This document shows, one piece after another, positions 38,652 to 49,935 of a stretch of 64,000 nucleotides of DNA. Source of the stretch: Deinococcus alpinitundrae (GTDB lineage: Bacteria > Deinococcota > Deinococci > Deinococcales > Deinococcaceae); assembly GCF_009982895.1 (NCBI RefSeq), contig NZ_WXZL01000002.1, forward strand, positions 270,394-334,393, given 5' to 3'. Made by a program: the position numbers and the translations under genes. The notes beneath the pieces were generated by a model. It did not search any database. It was given only the letters and a program-made list of their open reading frames with translations, and was not told the origin of the DNA. Within the stretch, counting starts at the first letter, position 1. Each line of letters begins with the position of its first letter.

Positions 38652-39042
38652 TAGCCAGCGTGCAGCGCGAGACGCAGATCAGCTTGCCCGCCTCATCTTT
38701 GATCTCGATATGCCAGACCTCGCTGCTACGGCCCTGAAAGATCGGGGTGGCGGTGGCCGTCACCGTGCCGGAGCGTACGCTGCGCAGGTGGTTGGCGTTG
38801 ATCTCCTGGCCCACTGCGACCATGCCACGTTCCCGGACGTTCAGATACGCGCCGGTACTTGCCACCGTTTCGGCCAGCACCACGCTCGCGCCGCCGTGCA
38901 GGATGCCGAATGGCTGATGCACGCGGGCCTCAACCGGCATGCTCGCCACCACTTTCTGTCCACTCTGCTCGGAAAAGGTGATGCCCAGATGCTCGACGAG
39001 GGTGTTTTTTGAGTTGATGAACGTCTCTTCAGGCTGGGTCAT
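38617..39042 (-). CDS. Hotdog-fold acyl-CoA thioesterase (PaaI/MenI-like) A
   Basis: A 141-residue hotdog protein. The motif HQPFGILHGGASVVLAETVAS carries the conserved His/Gly loop and the catalytic acid (Glu of AETVAS), as in YdiI/YbdB-type hydrolases. These cleave aromatic or hydroxybenzoyl-CoA and DHNA-CoA thioesters. The start overlaps the stop of the neighbouring thioesterase as ATGA, so both are co-translated and might form a mixed oligomer. Substrate unknown. Confidence 0.85.
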   Translation of the reverse strand: MTQPEETFINSKNTLVEHLGITFSEQSGQKVVASMPVEARVHQPFGILHGGASVVLAETVASTGAYLNVRERGMVAVGQEINANHLRSVRSGTVTATATPIFQGRSSEVWHIEIKDEAGKLICVSRCTLAIIAPPSGPPTS

Positions 39043-39602
39043 GGTTGGCCTCCGGCGGCGCTGGGCCGCAGAATCAAGCAGGTGGTGGTGGCGGTGGCGC
39101 AGAGCTTGCCCGCCGCGTCCAGAATCTGGGCCTCGGCAGTGGCGACCCGCTTAGAGACGCTGATCACCTTGCCCACGGCCCGCACCTCGCCCATGCCCAC
39201 CTTGAGGGGCCGCAGGTATTTGATGGCCAGATCGAGGGTGGTGTAACCGACCCCAGCAGGCAATTTGGTGTGAATGCAGCAGCCCAGCGCCGAGTCGAGC
39301 AGGGTCGCGTAGACGCCGCCGTGGACGCTGCCGATGGGGTTGTAGTGAAATTCCTCGGGCGTCAGGTAGAACGTCACCTGGCCGTCTTGCACATCCTCCT
39401 CGCGCGGCAGCCGGAAACCCAGCGTGTCGCCGATGGGCGGCGGCGGGTACTCGCCCCGCGCCATGCCGCGCAGGTAGTCCAGACCGCTGAGCTGCTGGGC
39501 GGTCTCCGCGCCGATCAGGGGGTCTTGCCAGGTGTAGCTGCGCTGTCTACTTTCCGGGGACGAACTGGGAAGCGGTGCCGTGCTCTGCGGCGATATGGTC
39601 AT
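39039..39602 (-). CDS. Hotdog-fold thioesterase (PaaI-like) B
   Basis: A 187-residue hotdog protein with motif NPIGSVHGGVYATLLDSALGC (catalytic Asp in LLDSALG) and a longer N-terminal segment containing YLRGMARGEYPPPPIGDTLGF, typical of the PaaI-like group with an N-terminal helical cap. Probably hydrolyses medium or aromatic acyl-CoAs. First gene of the two-gene thioesterase operon, divergent from the photolyase-glycosylase fusion. Confidence 0.83.
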   Translation of the reverse strand: MTISPQSTAPLPSSSPESRQRSYTWQDPLIGAETAQQLSGLDYLRGMARGEYPPPPIGDTLGFRLPREEDVQDGQVTFYLTPEEFHYNPIGSVHGGVYATLLDSALGCCIHTKLPAGVGYTTLDLAIKYLRPLKVGMGEVRAVGKVISVSKRVATAEAQILDAAGKLCATATTTCLILRPSAAGGQP

Positions 39603-39745
39603 CAGAACTCCTTATTTGACTGAGTACAGAAAAATGCCTCTTCAGTAAACAACGCGTCTGAGCGCTCGGGATGTGGCCCAAATCGGTTCCGCTGCACCCG
39701 AACCGGCTTACGGTCTGCGGCAACAAGCTGGGAGACAATAACGCC

Positions 39746-42097
39746 ATGTCCGTTCTGTCCGAAACGAAACTGGCCGCCCAGCGCGTGCAGGTGGTCTGGT
39801 TCAAGAAGGATCTGCGAACCCATGATCACGCGCCGCTGCTGCGGGCCGCCGAGCGCGGGCCGGTGTTGCCGCTGTTCATCTACGAACCCGAGCAACTGAC
39901 CCATGAGGAATTCGCCGGGCACCACCTGACGCACCTGAATGCCTGCCTCGCTGAGCTGGACAGCGATTTGCAGGCGCTCGGGACGCCGCTGATTCTGCGG
40001 GTGGGCGAGGCCGTCAGCGTGCTGGAAGCGCTGAGCCAGCAAGTTGCCATTGGAGGGCTGTGGGCGCACCAGGAAACCGGCAACGCCTTGAGCTACGCCC
40101 GTGACCGCCGGGTGCGGGCCTGGGCACGTGAGCGCGGCCTGCCCTTTCACGAGCTGCCACAGAACGGGGTGGTGCGCCGCATGAAGAACCGCGACGGCTG
40201 GGCCGACACCTGGGAAGCGAGAATGGGCGCGGCTCCCCTCCCCGCCCCTACCTTGCTGCGAGGTGCTCCGCTGCGTTCCCAGGGAATCCGCAGTCACGCC
40301 CAGCTCGGTGTTGCGCCCAGCACTCAAGTGCCCATTCCGGCGGGCGAGCGGGCCGCCCGCGCCATGCTGGAGAGCTTCTTGACGGTGCGCGGCGTGAACT
40401 ACATGCGCGAGATGAGCAGCCCACTCGGCGCCGTGACCGCCTGCTCGCGGTTGAGCGTGCCGCTGGCCTTCGGCACCCTCTCGCTCAGGGAAACGCTGCA
40501 CGCCACCCGGCAGCGCCTGGCCGCCGTCAGCGGCGACACAGCGGCCGATCCGCGCTGGGTCCGGTCGCTCAGAAGTTTCGAGAGCCGTCTGCACTGGCAC
40601 TGCCATTTTATTCAGCGGCTGGAATCGGAGCCGCAGATGGAATTCAGGAATCTCAACCGGGCCTTCGACGGTTTGCGCGAGAACGCTTGGAACCCCGATT
40701 TCTTTGACCGCTGGGCGCACGGCCAGACTGGTTTCCCACTGATCGACGCCTGCATGCGGATGCTGACGGCCACCGGCTGGCTCAACTTCCGGATGCGGGC
40801 CATGCTGGTGAGTTTCGCCTCGCAGCACCTGTGGCTGCACTGGCGGCCCACCGGGGTGCATCTGGCACGCCAGTGGCTCGACAATGAGCCTGGCATCCAC
40901 TGGTCGCAGATGCAGATGCAGAGTGCGGTGGTGGGCATCAACCGCGTGCGTATCTACTCGCCCACCCGCCAGGCGAAGCAGCAGGACCCGGCGGGCGAGT
41001 TCATCCGCCGCTGGGTGCCGGAGTTGCGCGACGCTCCCGGCGATTTTATTCACGCGCCCTGGGAGTGGAGCGGGGCCAGCCGCCTGAGCTACCCGCCGCC
41101 CATCGTGGACGAGGGCAAGGCGGCGCGGGCGGCCAAAGCCAGGATCATGGCGGCCCGTACCCAGGCCCACTTCGAGGCGGAATCTCGGCGGGTCTACGCC
41201 CTGCACGGCAGCCGCAAGAAGGCAGTGGTGCGCGCCGAGCGGGTGGCGCGGGGACTGCCGCCCAGAGCGGTGAAGGTGGCGGCCAGTTCGCCGAAGCGTC
41301 AGATCTTCAGCCCCGATCAACCTGCCCTGTTCGACGGCGTTCAGGCCAGCAGGCCCATCAGAATCGCCGGCTTGTCTGACGCCTGGCAGCAATCACTGGA
41401 GAGCGAGTTCGCCGCTCCGTCCTTCCACGCGCTCAAGAACTTTCTGGTGCGCGAGCGGGCCGAGCAGACCATCTACCCACCCGCGCCGGACGTGTTCAAG
41501 GCTCTCAGACTCACGCCGCTGGGGGAGGTGAAGGTGCTGATTCTGGGGCAAGACCCGTATCACGGCTACGGTCAGGCCCAGGGACTGTCATTCAGCGTGC
41601 GGCCCGGCGTGCGGGTGCCGCCGAGCTTGCAGAACATCTACAAGGAGCTTCACGACGACCTGGGCATCCCGCCGTCCCGCAGCGGCGATCTGAGCGCCTG
41701 GGCCGCCCGGGGCGTGCTGCTGCTCAACGCCGTACTGACGGTGCGGGCAGGCCAGCCGAACAGTCACGCGGGTCAGGGCTGGGAACCGCTGACCGACGCC
41801 GTGATCCGGGCGGTGAATGCCAGATCCGAGCGGGTGGTGTTCGTGCTGTGGGGCGCGTATGCCCGCAAGAAGGCGCGGCTGATCACGGCCCCGCAGCACG
41901 TCGTTCTGGAATCGGCCCACCCCTCGCCTTACAGCGCCGAGCGCTTCTTCGGCAGCCGCCCGTTCTCGCAGGCGAACGCGGCGCTGGTCGCAGCGGGGCG
42001 CGGAGCGGTGGACTGGTCACTGGAGCCAGCTTCGCGCCGCGCTTCCGCGTCCGACCTTCCCGTGCCCACTTTTCGGCAGCCGTCTCAGCGCCGCTGA
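39746..42097 (+). CDS. Photolyase/cryptochrome-uracil-DNA glycosylase fusion
   Basis: One 783-residue frame joins two DNA-repair modules. Residues about 15-470 form a photolyase/cryptochrome-family protein: an N-terminal antenna fold (VVWFKKDLRTHDHAPL) and a FAD-binding domain (RSFESRLHWHCHF, GQTGFPLIDACMRMLTATGW, HWSQMQMQSAVVGINRVRIY), of the branch with HWxQMQMQS rather than classical CPD photolyase. Residues about 545-775 form a complete family-1 uracil-DNA glycosylase with GQDPYHG (Asp603) and HPSPYS (His725). The linker holds QPALFD (525-530), which resembles the beta-clamp-binding motif. No stop or frameshift separates the modules. ATG at 39746 follows GACAAT by seven bases. Confidence 0.88.
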   Translation: MSVLSETKLAAQRVQVVWFKKDLRTHDHAPLLRAAERGPVLPLFIYEPEQLTHEEFAGHHLTHLNACLAELDSDLQALGTPLILRVGEAVSVLEALSQQVAIGGLWAHQETGNALSYARDRRVRAWARERGLPFHELPQNGVVRRMKNRDGWADTWEARMGAAPLPAPTLLRGAPLRSQGIRSHAQLGVAPSTQVPIPAGERAARAMLESFLTVRGVNYMREMSSPLGAVTACSRLSVPLAFGTLSLRETLHATRQRLAAVSGDTAADPRWVRSLRSFESRLHWHCHFIQRLESEPQMEFRNLNRAFDGLRENAWNPDFFDRWAHGQTGFPLIDACMRMLTATGWLNFRMRAMLVSFASQHLWLHWRPTGVHLARQWLDNEPGIHWSQMQMQSAVVGINRVRIYSPTRQAKQQDPAGEFIRRWVPELRDAPGDFIHAPWEWSGASRLSYPPPIVDEGKAARAAKARIMAARTQAHFEAESRRVYALHGSRKKAVVRAERVARGLPPRAVKVAASSPKRQIFSPDQPALFDGVQASRPIRIAGLSDAWQQSLESEFAAPSFHALKNFLVRERAEQTIYPPAPDVFKALRLTPLGEVKVLILGQDPYHGYGQAQGLSFSVRPGVRVPPSLQNIYKELHDDLGIPPSRSGDLSAWAARGVLLLNAVLTVRAGQPNSHAGQGWEPLTDAVIRAVNARSERVVFVLWGAYARKKARLITAPQHVVLESAHPSPYSAERFFGSRPFSQANAALVAAGRGAVDWSLEPASRRASASDLPVPTFRQPSQRR

Positions 42098-42118
42098 GGG
42101 ACGAGTATGCTGACAGTC

Positions 42119-42166
42119 ATGTGCCGTCCTTTTTCCCTTTCCCCGCTCCCCTCGGTGACTGACTGA
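42119..42166 (+). CDS. Possible leaderless 15-residue leader peptide before tdh
   Basis: TATGCT (42106-42111) lies seven bases before ATG 42119, the same spacing as other leaderless starts here. The frame MCRPFSLSPLPSVTD ends in TGA overlapping the tdh ATG as TGATG. If transcription starts at 42119, ribosomes would have to read this peptide before reinitiating at tdh. No run of regulatory Thr or Gly codons is present. Confidence 0.4.
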   Translation: MCRPFSLSPLPSVTD

Positions 42167-43152
42167 TGCCCCGCGTCCTGATCACTGGAGCGCTCGGCCA
42201 GGTCGGCACCGAGCTGACCCTGGCCCTGCGGGAGCGCTACGGCGTCTCTGAGGTGCTGGCAACCGACATCCGCACTCCCAGCCCCGACCATCCGGCAGCA
42301 AGCGGCCCGTTCAAGCTGCTCGACGGTCTTGACGCGGCGGGCTTACTGAGCACCGTGCAGGAGCAGGGGATTCAGGAGATCTACCACCTCGCGGCCCTGC
42401 TCTCGGCAGTGGCGGAAGCCAAGCCCGCGCTGGCCTGGCACCTCAACATGCAGAGCCTGATCAACGTGCTGGACACGGCCCACGCCTGTCAGTGCCGGGT
42501 GTTTGCGCCCAGCTCGATTGCCGTCTTCGGCCCCGATACACCGCGCAACCTGGCTCCGCAGCTCACCAGTCTGCGCCCGACCAGCATGTACGGCGTGACC
42601 AAGGTGGCCGGCGAACTGCTGTGTGACGACTACGCCCGCCGCTACGGCGTGGACGTGCGGGGCCTGCGCTATCCGGGTTTGATCTCGGCCTCGGCCCCAC
42701 CGGGTGGCGGCACCACCGACTACAGCGTTCAGATGTACCACGCGGCGGCGCGGGGCGAGCCGTACACCTGTTTTCTGTCGTCCAATACAGCACTGGAAAT
42801 GCTGTTCATGCCCGACGCGGTGCGGGCCACCCTGGACCTGATGGACGCGCCCAGGGAGAGCCTGCGCTACCCCAACGCCTACAACCTGGCCGGAATGAGC
42901 CTGACACCCGCCGCCATCGCCGCCGAGATCCGGCGGCAACTGCACCGCTTCGATCTGCCGCACTTCGAGGTCGAGTACGCGCCCGACCCGGTGCGGCAGG
43001 CCATCGCCGACGGCTGGCCCAGCAGCATCGACGATGCGGCGGCCCGTCAGGACTGGCACTGGCGACCCGCCTACGATTTGCGGCGCATGACCGGCGAGAT
43101 GCTGTCGGCGCTGACCCATCACCCCACCGGAGGAATCATTCATGGCACTTGA
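42166..43152 (+). CDS. tdh: L-threonine 3-dehydrogenase, short-chain (epimerase-like) type
   Basis: A 328-residue extended SDR with Rossmann motif LITGALGQVGTEL, catalytic YGVTK, and FAPSSIAVFGPDTP, GLRYPGLIS and PGGGTTDYSVQMY, which characterise the SDR-type threonine dehydrogenases rather than sugar epimerases. It oxidises threonine to 2-amino-3-ketobutyrate with NAD+. The last 11 bases overlap the start of kbl, whose product consumes that unstable intermediate, so the two-gene unit is a threonine-to-glycine route. Confidence 0.9.
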   Translation: MPRVLITGALGQVGTELTLALRERYGVSEVLATDIRTPSPDHPAASGPFKLLDGLDAAGLLSTVQEQGIQEIYHLAALLSAVAEAKPALAWHLNMQSLINVLDTAHACQCRVFAPSSIAVFGPDTPRNLAPQLTSLRPTSMYGVTKVAGELLCDDYARRYGVDVRGLRYPGLISASAPPGGGTTDYSVQMYHAAARGEPYTCFLSSNTALEMLFMPDAVRATLDLMDAPRESLRYPNAYNLAGMSLTPAAIAAEIRRQLHRFDLPHFEVEYAPDPVRQAIADGWPSSIDDAAARQDWHWRPAYDLRRMTGEMLSALTHHPTGGIIHGT

Positions 43153-44347
43153 CCGCTTTCACCAACTCGCCCAGCAGGAACTCGATGCTCTCAGCGCCCA
43201 GGGCAAACGCAAGAGCCTGGAGGCGGTGGTCGAGCAGGTCATTCAGCCGCAGGGCGACAGCGGCCCCCGCTTCGTGCTGCGCGGCGACGCCACGCCCTAC
43301 CTGCGCATGAACGCCAACAGCTACCTGGGCCTGACGTTTCACCCCGAGCTGATCGAAGCCGACGAACAGGCAGTGCGGGCTTACGGCGTCGGCCCCGGCG
43401 CGGTGCGGTTTATCAGCGGCTCGTACCTGCCGCATGTGGAACTGGAAGCGCGGCTGGCCCAGTTTCACGGGCGCGAGGCGGCCATGATCTTCAGCTCGGC
43501 TTACGCCACCGTGCTGAGCGTGCTGAGCAGCTTAATCACCCCGCAGACCGCTGTCATCAGCGACGAACTCAACCACAACTGCATCATCAACGCGGTGAAA
43601 CTCTCGCGCCCCCACAGCAAGGCGGTGTACAAGCACCTCGACCTGAACGAGCTGGATGCCCGGCTCAGCGAGGCGAAAGGCGCGGCCCGCGCCCTGGTCG
43701 TCACGGACGGCATCTTCTCGATGCGCGGAGCGCACGCGCCGCTCGCTGAGATCGCCGAGATCTGCCGCGCCCACGACGCCAACTTCCCCGAAGCCGTGCT
43801 GCTGGTCGTGGACGACTCGCACGGCGTCGGGGCGTTTGGGCAGACCGGGCGCGGCACCGAGGAATTCGCCGATATGCAGGCCGACGTGCTGATCGGCACG
43901 CTGGGCAAGGCCTTCGGCGTCAACGGCGGCTACGTGACCGGCAGCCGCATACTGACCGAGTACCTGCGTGAGAAGTCGCCCACCTACATCTATTCCAACC
44001 CGATCACGGCGGGCGAGGCCGCCGCCGCGAAGGTGGCCGTTGACCTGACTGACAGTGCCTGGGGGCGTGAGCGGCTGAGCAAGCTACGAACGCTCACCGA
44101 ACAGTTCCGCAGCGGCCTTAAGGAGCGCGGCTTCGAGACCCTCGACGGGCAGCATCCGGTGGTGCCGCTGTTCGTGCGCGACCAGGACAGGCTGGTGGCG
44201 CGGGTGGCCGATCTGAAGGCGAAGGGCATTCTGGCGACGGGCATCTCGTATCCGGTGGTACCGCGCGGCGACGAGAGTGTGAGGTTCCAGATCAACGCCG
44301 ACCACACGCCTGCCGATGTGGATGAGGTGCTGGCCGCGCTGGGCTGA
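43142..44347 (+). CDS. kbl: 2-amino-3-ketobutyrate CoA ligase (glycine C-acetyltransferase)
   Basis: A 401-residue alpha-oxoamine synthase. The PLP Lys lies in LIGTLGKAFGVNGG, with VVDDSHGVGAFG and YLGLTFHPELIEA typical of Kbl. It cleaves 2-amino-3-ketobutyrate with CoA to glycine and acetyl-CoA. GGAGG lies just before the ATG inside the tdh end, and the overlap indicates coupling. Convergent with the APC permease, with a 6-base gap. Confidence 0.92.
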   Translation: MALDRFHQLAQQELDALSAQGKRKSLEAVVEQVIQPQGDSGPRFVLRGDATPYLRMNANSYLGLTFHPELIEADEQAVRAYGVGPGAVRFISGSYLPHVELEARLAQFHGREAAMIFSSAYATVLSVLSSLITPQTAVISDELNHNCIINAVKLSRPHSKAVYKHLDLNELDARLSEAKGAARALVVTDGIFSMRGAHAPLAEIAEICRAHDANFPEAVLLVVDDSHGVGAFGQTGRGTEEFADMQADVLIGTLGKAFGVNGGYVTGSRILTEYLREKSPTYIYSNPITAGEAAAAKVAVDLTDSAWGRERLSKLRTLTEQFRSGLKERGFETLDGQHPVVPLFVRDQDRLVARVADLKAKGILATGISYPVVPRGDESVRFQINADHTPADVDEVLAALG

Positions 44348-44353
44348 AGCTGT

Positions 44354-46330
<1,977 letters not shown>

Positions 46331-46434
46331 TTCGTCCGGTAGTATGCGCCTGCCCACCGGCTGCCTGAGTGAACCGGTGGCTTCAGAATCTTGGGCTTGT
46401 GCAGACAGATCAGCGTGTCAGGGTGCCTCACGCT

Positions 46435-47307
46435 TCAGTCGCGCCCGCGCAGCCGGGGGTCGAGGATGTCGCGTAGACTGTCACCCAGCAGATTGAAGCC
46501 CAGCGAGGCCAGCAAGATGGCGAGGCCGCTGAACACGGCGGGCCAGGGTTGCAGCGTCAGAAAGCTGCGCGATTCGGAGAGCATCAGCCCCAGGCTGGGG
46601 TTGGGCGGCTGGGTGCCGAGGCCCAGAAACGACAGTGAGGCCTCCACCAGAATGGCGGTGGACAGCGCCACCGACGTCTGCACCAGGATCACGGCGGCGA
46701 GGTTGGGCAGGATGTGGCGAAACACGATGCGGGCATCGTTCGCCCCGAGGCCGTGCGCCGCGCTGACATAATCGCTTTCCTTCAGAATCAGGGCGGGGCC
46801 GCGCAGTAGGCGGGCAAACGTCGGCACATAAACGACGCCGATCGCCAGCGCGGTGTTGAGCGACCCCTGGCCCAGCACCGCCACGATGCCGATCGCCAGC
46901 AAGATCACCGGAAAGGCCAGCAACACGTCCATCAAGCGCATCACGATGCGGTCCAACCAGCCGCCGAAATAGGCTGCCAGTGTGCCCAGCGTGCCGCCGA
47001 TGACGAGGGCCAGCCCCACCGCCCCCACCGACACCCCCAGCGAGGCGCGGTAGCCGTAGAGAATGCGCCCGAAGGTGTCGCGCCCGAACTGATCCGAGCC
47101 GAGCCAGTGTTTGGCCGACGGCGGCCCCAATCGGCCCAGGATGTCTTGCGCCAGCGGCCCCGCCGGAGCCAGGAGCGGCGCGGCGAGGGCCAGCACCACC
47201 ACCATCACCGTCAGCAGCAAGCCGGTCAGGCCCAGCGGATTGCGCGTCAGCCGGGCCAGCAGGCCCTGAGAGCGGCGCGGCGGTGCGGCGACCTCGGCGG
47301 CACTCAC
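46435..47307 (-). CDS. Peptide ABC transporter permease (DppC/OppC type) 2
   Basis: A 290-residue permease. The N-terminal helix follows RNPLGLTGLLLTVMVV. HWLGSDQFGRDTFGRILYGYR and the EAA loop YVSAAHGLGANDARIVFRHI are the DppC hallmarks, and the end reads LGDSLRDILDPRLRGRD. GTG 47307 overlaps the stop of the DppB-like partner (GTGA). Last gene of importer 2; again no ATPase genes follow. Confidence 0.9.
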   Translation of the reverse strand: MSAAEVAAPPRRSQGLLARLTRNPLGLTGLLLTVMVVVLALAAPLLAPAGPLAQDILGRLGPPSAKHWLGSDQFGRDTFGRILYGYRASLGVSVGAVGLALVIGGTLGTLAAYFGGWLDRIVMRLMDVLLAFPVILLAIGIVAVLGQGSLNTALAIGVVYVPTFARLLRGPALILKESDYVSAAHGLGANDARIVFRHILPNLAAVILVQTSVALSTAILVEASLSFLGLGTQPPNPSLGLMLSESRSFLTLQPWPAVFSGLAILLASLGFNLLGDSLRDILDPRLRGRD

Positions 47308-48254
47308 TGGTACTCCACGCGCGGATCGACCAGCGCATACAGCAGGTCCACCACGAAATTGATGACCACGAAGCCCGCCGTCACCACCAGGATGGCTCCC
47401 TGTACCAGTGCGTAGTTGCGCTCGTTGATGGCCCCCACGATCAGCCGCCCGAAGCCGGGAATGGCGAACACCTGCTCCACGACGATTGCGCCGCCGAAGA
47501 GGTAGCCAGCCTGAATGCCCAGCACCGTCAGCAGCGGCACCAGCGCGTTTTTGAGGGCATGTTTGTACAGGACTTGCCGCTCCGGGAGGCCCTTGGCGCG
47601 GGCGGTGCGGACGAAATCCTGATTCAGCACCTCCAAGAGAGACGAGCGCAGAATCCTCACCAGTCCCGCCAGCAGCGGCAGCGCCAGCGCCACGGTGGGC
47701 AAAAAGATGCGCGAGAGGTGTCCGGTGGGATTTTCGGAAAACGGCACGTACCCGATGGTCGCCCATTTCGGAAACAGCAAAAAGGCCAGGTAGATAAACA
47801 GCGTGCCGAGCCAGAAGGCGGGCGTGGTGATGCCCACAATCGTGAAGAACCGGATGAAGCGCTCCAGGGTGGAGTTGCGCCAGGCGGCGGTCAGGATGCC
47901 CAGCGGCACGGCCAGCAGCGTCGCCAGAATCAGCGGCAGCACCGTCAGCTCGGCGGTGATCGGTAGCCGCGCCAGAATCTCGCGGCTGACCGGCGCGCCT
48001 GTCCAGACGCTCTGGCCGAGATTGCCGCCGAGGGCAGCCGTCAGCCAGCCCCAGTACTGCGTCAAGATCGGTTGATCCAGCCCCAGCTTGCTGCGCATCT
48101 GGGCGATCTGCTGCGGCGTGACCTCGGTATTGGCCCCCAGCATGATCTGCACCGCGTCGCCAGGAATGAGGCGGATCATCAGGAACACCAGCACCGACAC
48201 GCCCAGCAGCACCACCACCAGATCAATGGCGCGTTTGGTAAGAAATGGCAGCAT
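47304..48254 (-). CDS. Peptide ABC transporter permease (DppB/OppB type) 2
   Basis: A 316-residue permease with MIRLIPGDAVQIMLG, LGLDQPILTQYWGWL, the core GITTPAFWLGTLFIYLAF, the EAA loop DFVRTARAKGLPERQVLYKH and the end LLYALVDPRVEYQ, all DppB-type. It lies 53 bases after the binding-protein gene. Confidence 0.9.
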   Translation of the reverse strand: MLPFLTKRAIDLVVVLLGVSVLVFLMIRLIPGDAVQIMLGANTEVTPQQIAQMRSKLGLDQPILTQYWGWLTAALGGNLGQSVWTGAPVSREILARLPITAELTVLPLILATLLAVPLGILTAAWRNSTLERFIRFFTIVGITTPAFWLGTLFIYLAFLLFPKWATIGYVPFSENPTGHLSRIFLPTVALALPLLAGLVRILRSSLLEVLNQDFVRTARAKGLPERQVLYKHALKNALVPLLTVLGIQAGYLFGGAIVVEQVFAIPGFGRLIVGAINERNYALVQGAILVVTAGFVVINFVVDLLYALVDPRVEYQ

Positions 48255-48307
48255 GACGGACCTAGCGGAAAACGGGCAGTCCCTGGACGCCCCGCATCCT
48301 CACCCGC

Positions 48308-49831
48308 CTACTTCCCGAGCCAGGTGGTCTTGAAGGCCGCCAGGGAGCGCGTGGGGTTGGGCGTGAAGCCGTTGACGTTGCTCTGCGCCGCCGAGTAGAG
48401 CGCGCCGTAGGCAAGGAAGGCCAGCGGGCCTTTGCAGGCCACCAGCTGTTGCAACTGGGTGTAGATCTGGATGCGCTTGCCGGTGGTGGTGGCGCTGCGG
48501 CCCTGCTCCAGGAGTTTATCGACTGCGGCGTCCGCGTACTTGAAGACGTTGGTGGAGCCGCCGGAAATCAACGTGCGGTAAAGCTGGCCGTCGGGATCCA
48601 CCGAGCCGCCGTTGAGCGACACGAAGGCGTCGAAGTTGGAGTTGCGCCAGTTCTGCACGAAGCTGCCGAACTCCTGAACGTCGATCTTGGCCCGGAAGCC
48701 CGAGGCGGCCAGTTCGGCTTGCAGCACCTGTGCGGCGTCCGAGACGGTCTTGATGGTATTGAAGGTCAGAATCGAGAAGTCCACGCCGCCCGGATACCCG
48801 GCCTGCTTGAGCAGTTCCTTGGCCTTGTCGGGGTTGTGGGTGTAGCAGGCAAAGCTGCTGACCGGCTGGGCGTACTGCTTGACGGCGGGCGGAATCGGGC
48901 CGGCCGGAACCGCGTCGCCGAAATACACGCCCTGCACGATCTCGGGGCGGTTAATGGCGTAGTTGAGCGCCTCGCGCACACGTGGATCGTTGAACGGTTT
49001 GCGGGTCACGTTGACGCCCAAGAGGCTATACGAGAGATCCTGCGACTTGATCAACTTGATGCCCGCCGCATTCTTGAGGGTGGCGGCCAGGCTCGCGTCG
49101 ATGTTCGGCAGGAACTGGTACGTGCCGCTTTGCAGGCCGACTTGCCGGGTGGAGGCGTCCGGCACGATGTTGTACTTCAGCGCGTCGAGGTACGGCTGGC
49201 CCTTGGCCCAGTAATTGGGATTCTTGGCAAGCTGCACGTAGGTGTCCGGCACCCACTCCTTGAGCGAGAAGGGACCGGTACCCACCGCCTTGCGCTGCAG
49301 ATCGCCGCCGCCCGTCACGTACTTCTTGTCCACGATGGCGATGGTGGCGACCTCGCTCAGAAAGGGCGCGAAGGGCTTACTCAGCACGAAACTGACTTCC
49401 AGCGGTCCCGTCACCTTGATGTCTTTCACGGCGCTGAGGCGGCTGGCGAGCGGCGAGGCTGTTTTGGGGTCTTTGACCCGGTCCATGCTGTATTCCACGT
49501 CGGCAGCGGTCAGGGGATCGCCGTTGTGGAACTTGACATTGGAGCGCAGGGTAAAGGTGTAGGTCAGGCCGTCCTTGCTCTTGACATACTTGCTCGCCAG
49601 CAGCGGCTTGATCTTGAGGCTGGCGTCCACGTCGAGCAGCCCCTCGTAGATCTGCCCGGTCACCACGAAGGTGGAAAAGGCCGTCGCCACGTGCGGGTCC
49701 AGGCCCACCGGCGACTGATCCACCGCGATCTGGAGGGTGCCGCCCCGCGCGACGCTCTGGGCCTGGACGAACGGAACCTGGCTGCCGCACAGCAGCGCGG
49801 CGCAAACGACCCACTTGGCGCAATGCTTCAT
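48308..49831 (-). CDS. Peptide ABC transporter substrate-binding protein 2
   Basis: A 507-residue SBP_bac_5 protein with a signal peptide ([18 protein letters not shown]; the Cys at residue 4 or 12 is not a clear lipobox). Family features are [47 protein letters not shown] and [22 protein letters not shown] precedes the ATG at 49831. It is divergent from anmK, and its promoter overlaps the same direct-repeat operator. The ligand may be anhydromuropeptides or wall peptides (inference from anmK). Confidence 0.9.
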   Translation of the reverse strand: MKHCAKWVVCAALLCGSQVPFVQAQSVARGGTLQIAVDQSPVGLDPHVATAFSTFVVTGQIYEGLLDVDASLKIKPLLASKYVKSKDGLTYTFTLRSNVKFHNGDPLTAADVEYSMDRVKDPKTASPLASRLSAVKDIKVTGPLEVSFVLSKPFAPFLSEVATIAIVDKKYVTGGGDLQRKAVGTGPFSLKEWVPDTYVQLAKNPNYWAKGQPYLDALKYNIVPDASTRQVGLQSGTYQFLPNIDASLAATLKNAAGIKLIKSQDLSYSLLGVNVTRKPFNDPRVREALNYAINRPEIVQGVYFGDAVPAGPIPPAVKQYAQPVSSFACYTHNPDKAKELLKQAGYPGGVDFSILTFNTIKTVSDAAQVLQAELAASGFRAKIDVQEFGSFVQNWRNSNFDAFVSLNGGSVDPDGQLYRTLISGGSTNVFKYADAAVDKLLEQGRSATTTGKRIQIYTQLQQLVACKGPLAFLAYGALYSAAQSNVNGFTPNPTRSLAAFKTTWLGK

Positions 49832-49888
49832 TCGTTCCTCCCGGCCCACCGCACAGCAGGCCCCAACTCTGCTTTAAACGTATGGGGG

Positions 49889-49927
49889 AGTCTAGCTGGA
49901 CAACTGGTGGTATGCAAGTGGTATTAT
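49889..49927. promoter_or_regulatory. Divergent promoters of importer 2 and anmK with direct-repeat operator (site C)
   Basis: Minus strand: TTGCAT (49912-49917), 17-base spacer, TAGACT (49889-49894). Plus strand: TGGACA (49897-49902), 19-base spacer, TATTAT (49922-49927), eight bases before the anmK ATG (leaderless). TGGTAT-GCAAG-TGGTAT (49908-49924) overlaps the -35 of one promoter and the spacer and -10 of the other, so one regulator could control both directions. Confidence 0.6.
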
Positions 49928-49935
49928 CCGCGCCA

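Noticed and set aside
39602..41392. 596-codon minus-strand open frame
   Set aside because: Antisense to the photolyase module; composition typical of shadows.
40246..41400. Assembly chimera explaining the photolyase-glycosylase fusion
   Set aside because: The frame, codon usage and composition are uniform through the linker and the glycosylase domain starts at its normal N-terminus, so a real fusion is more likely, though only read data can settle it.
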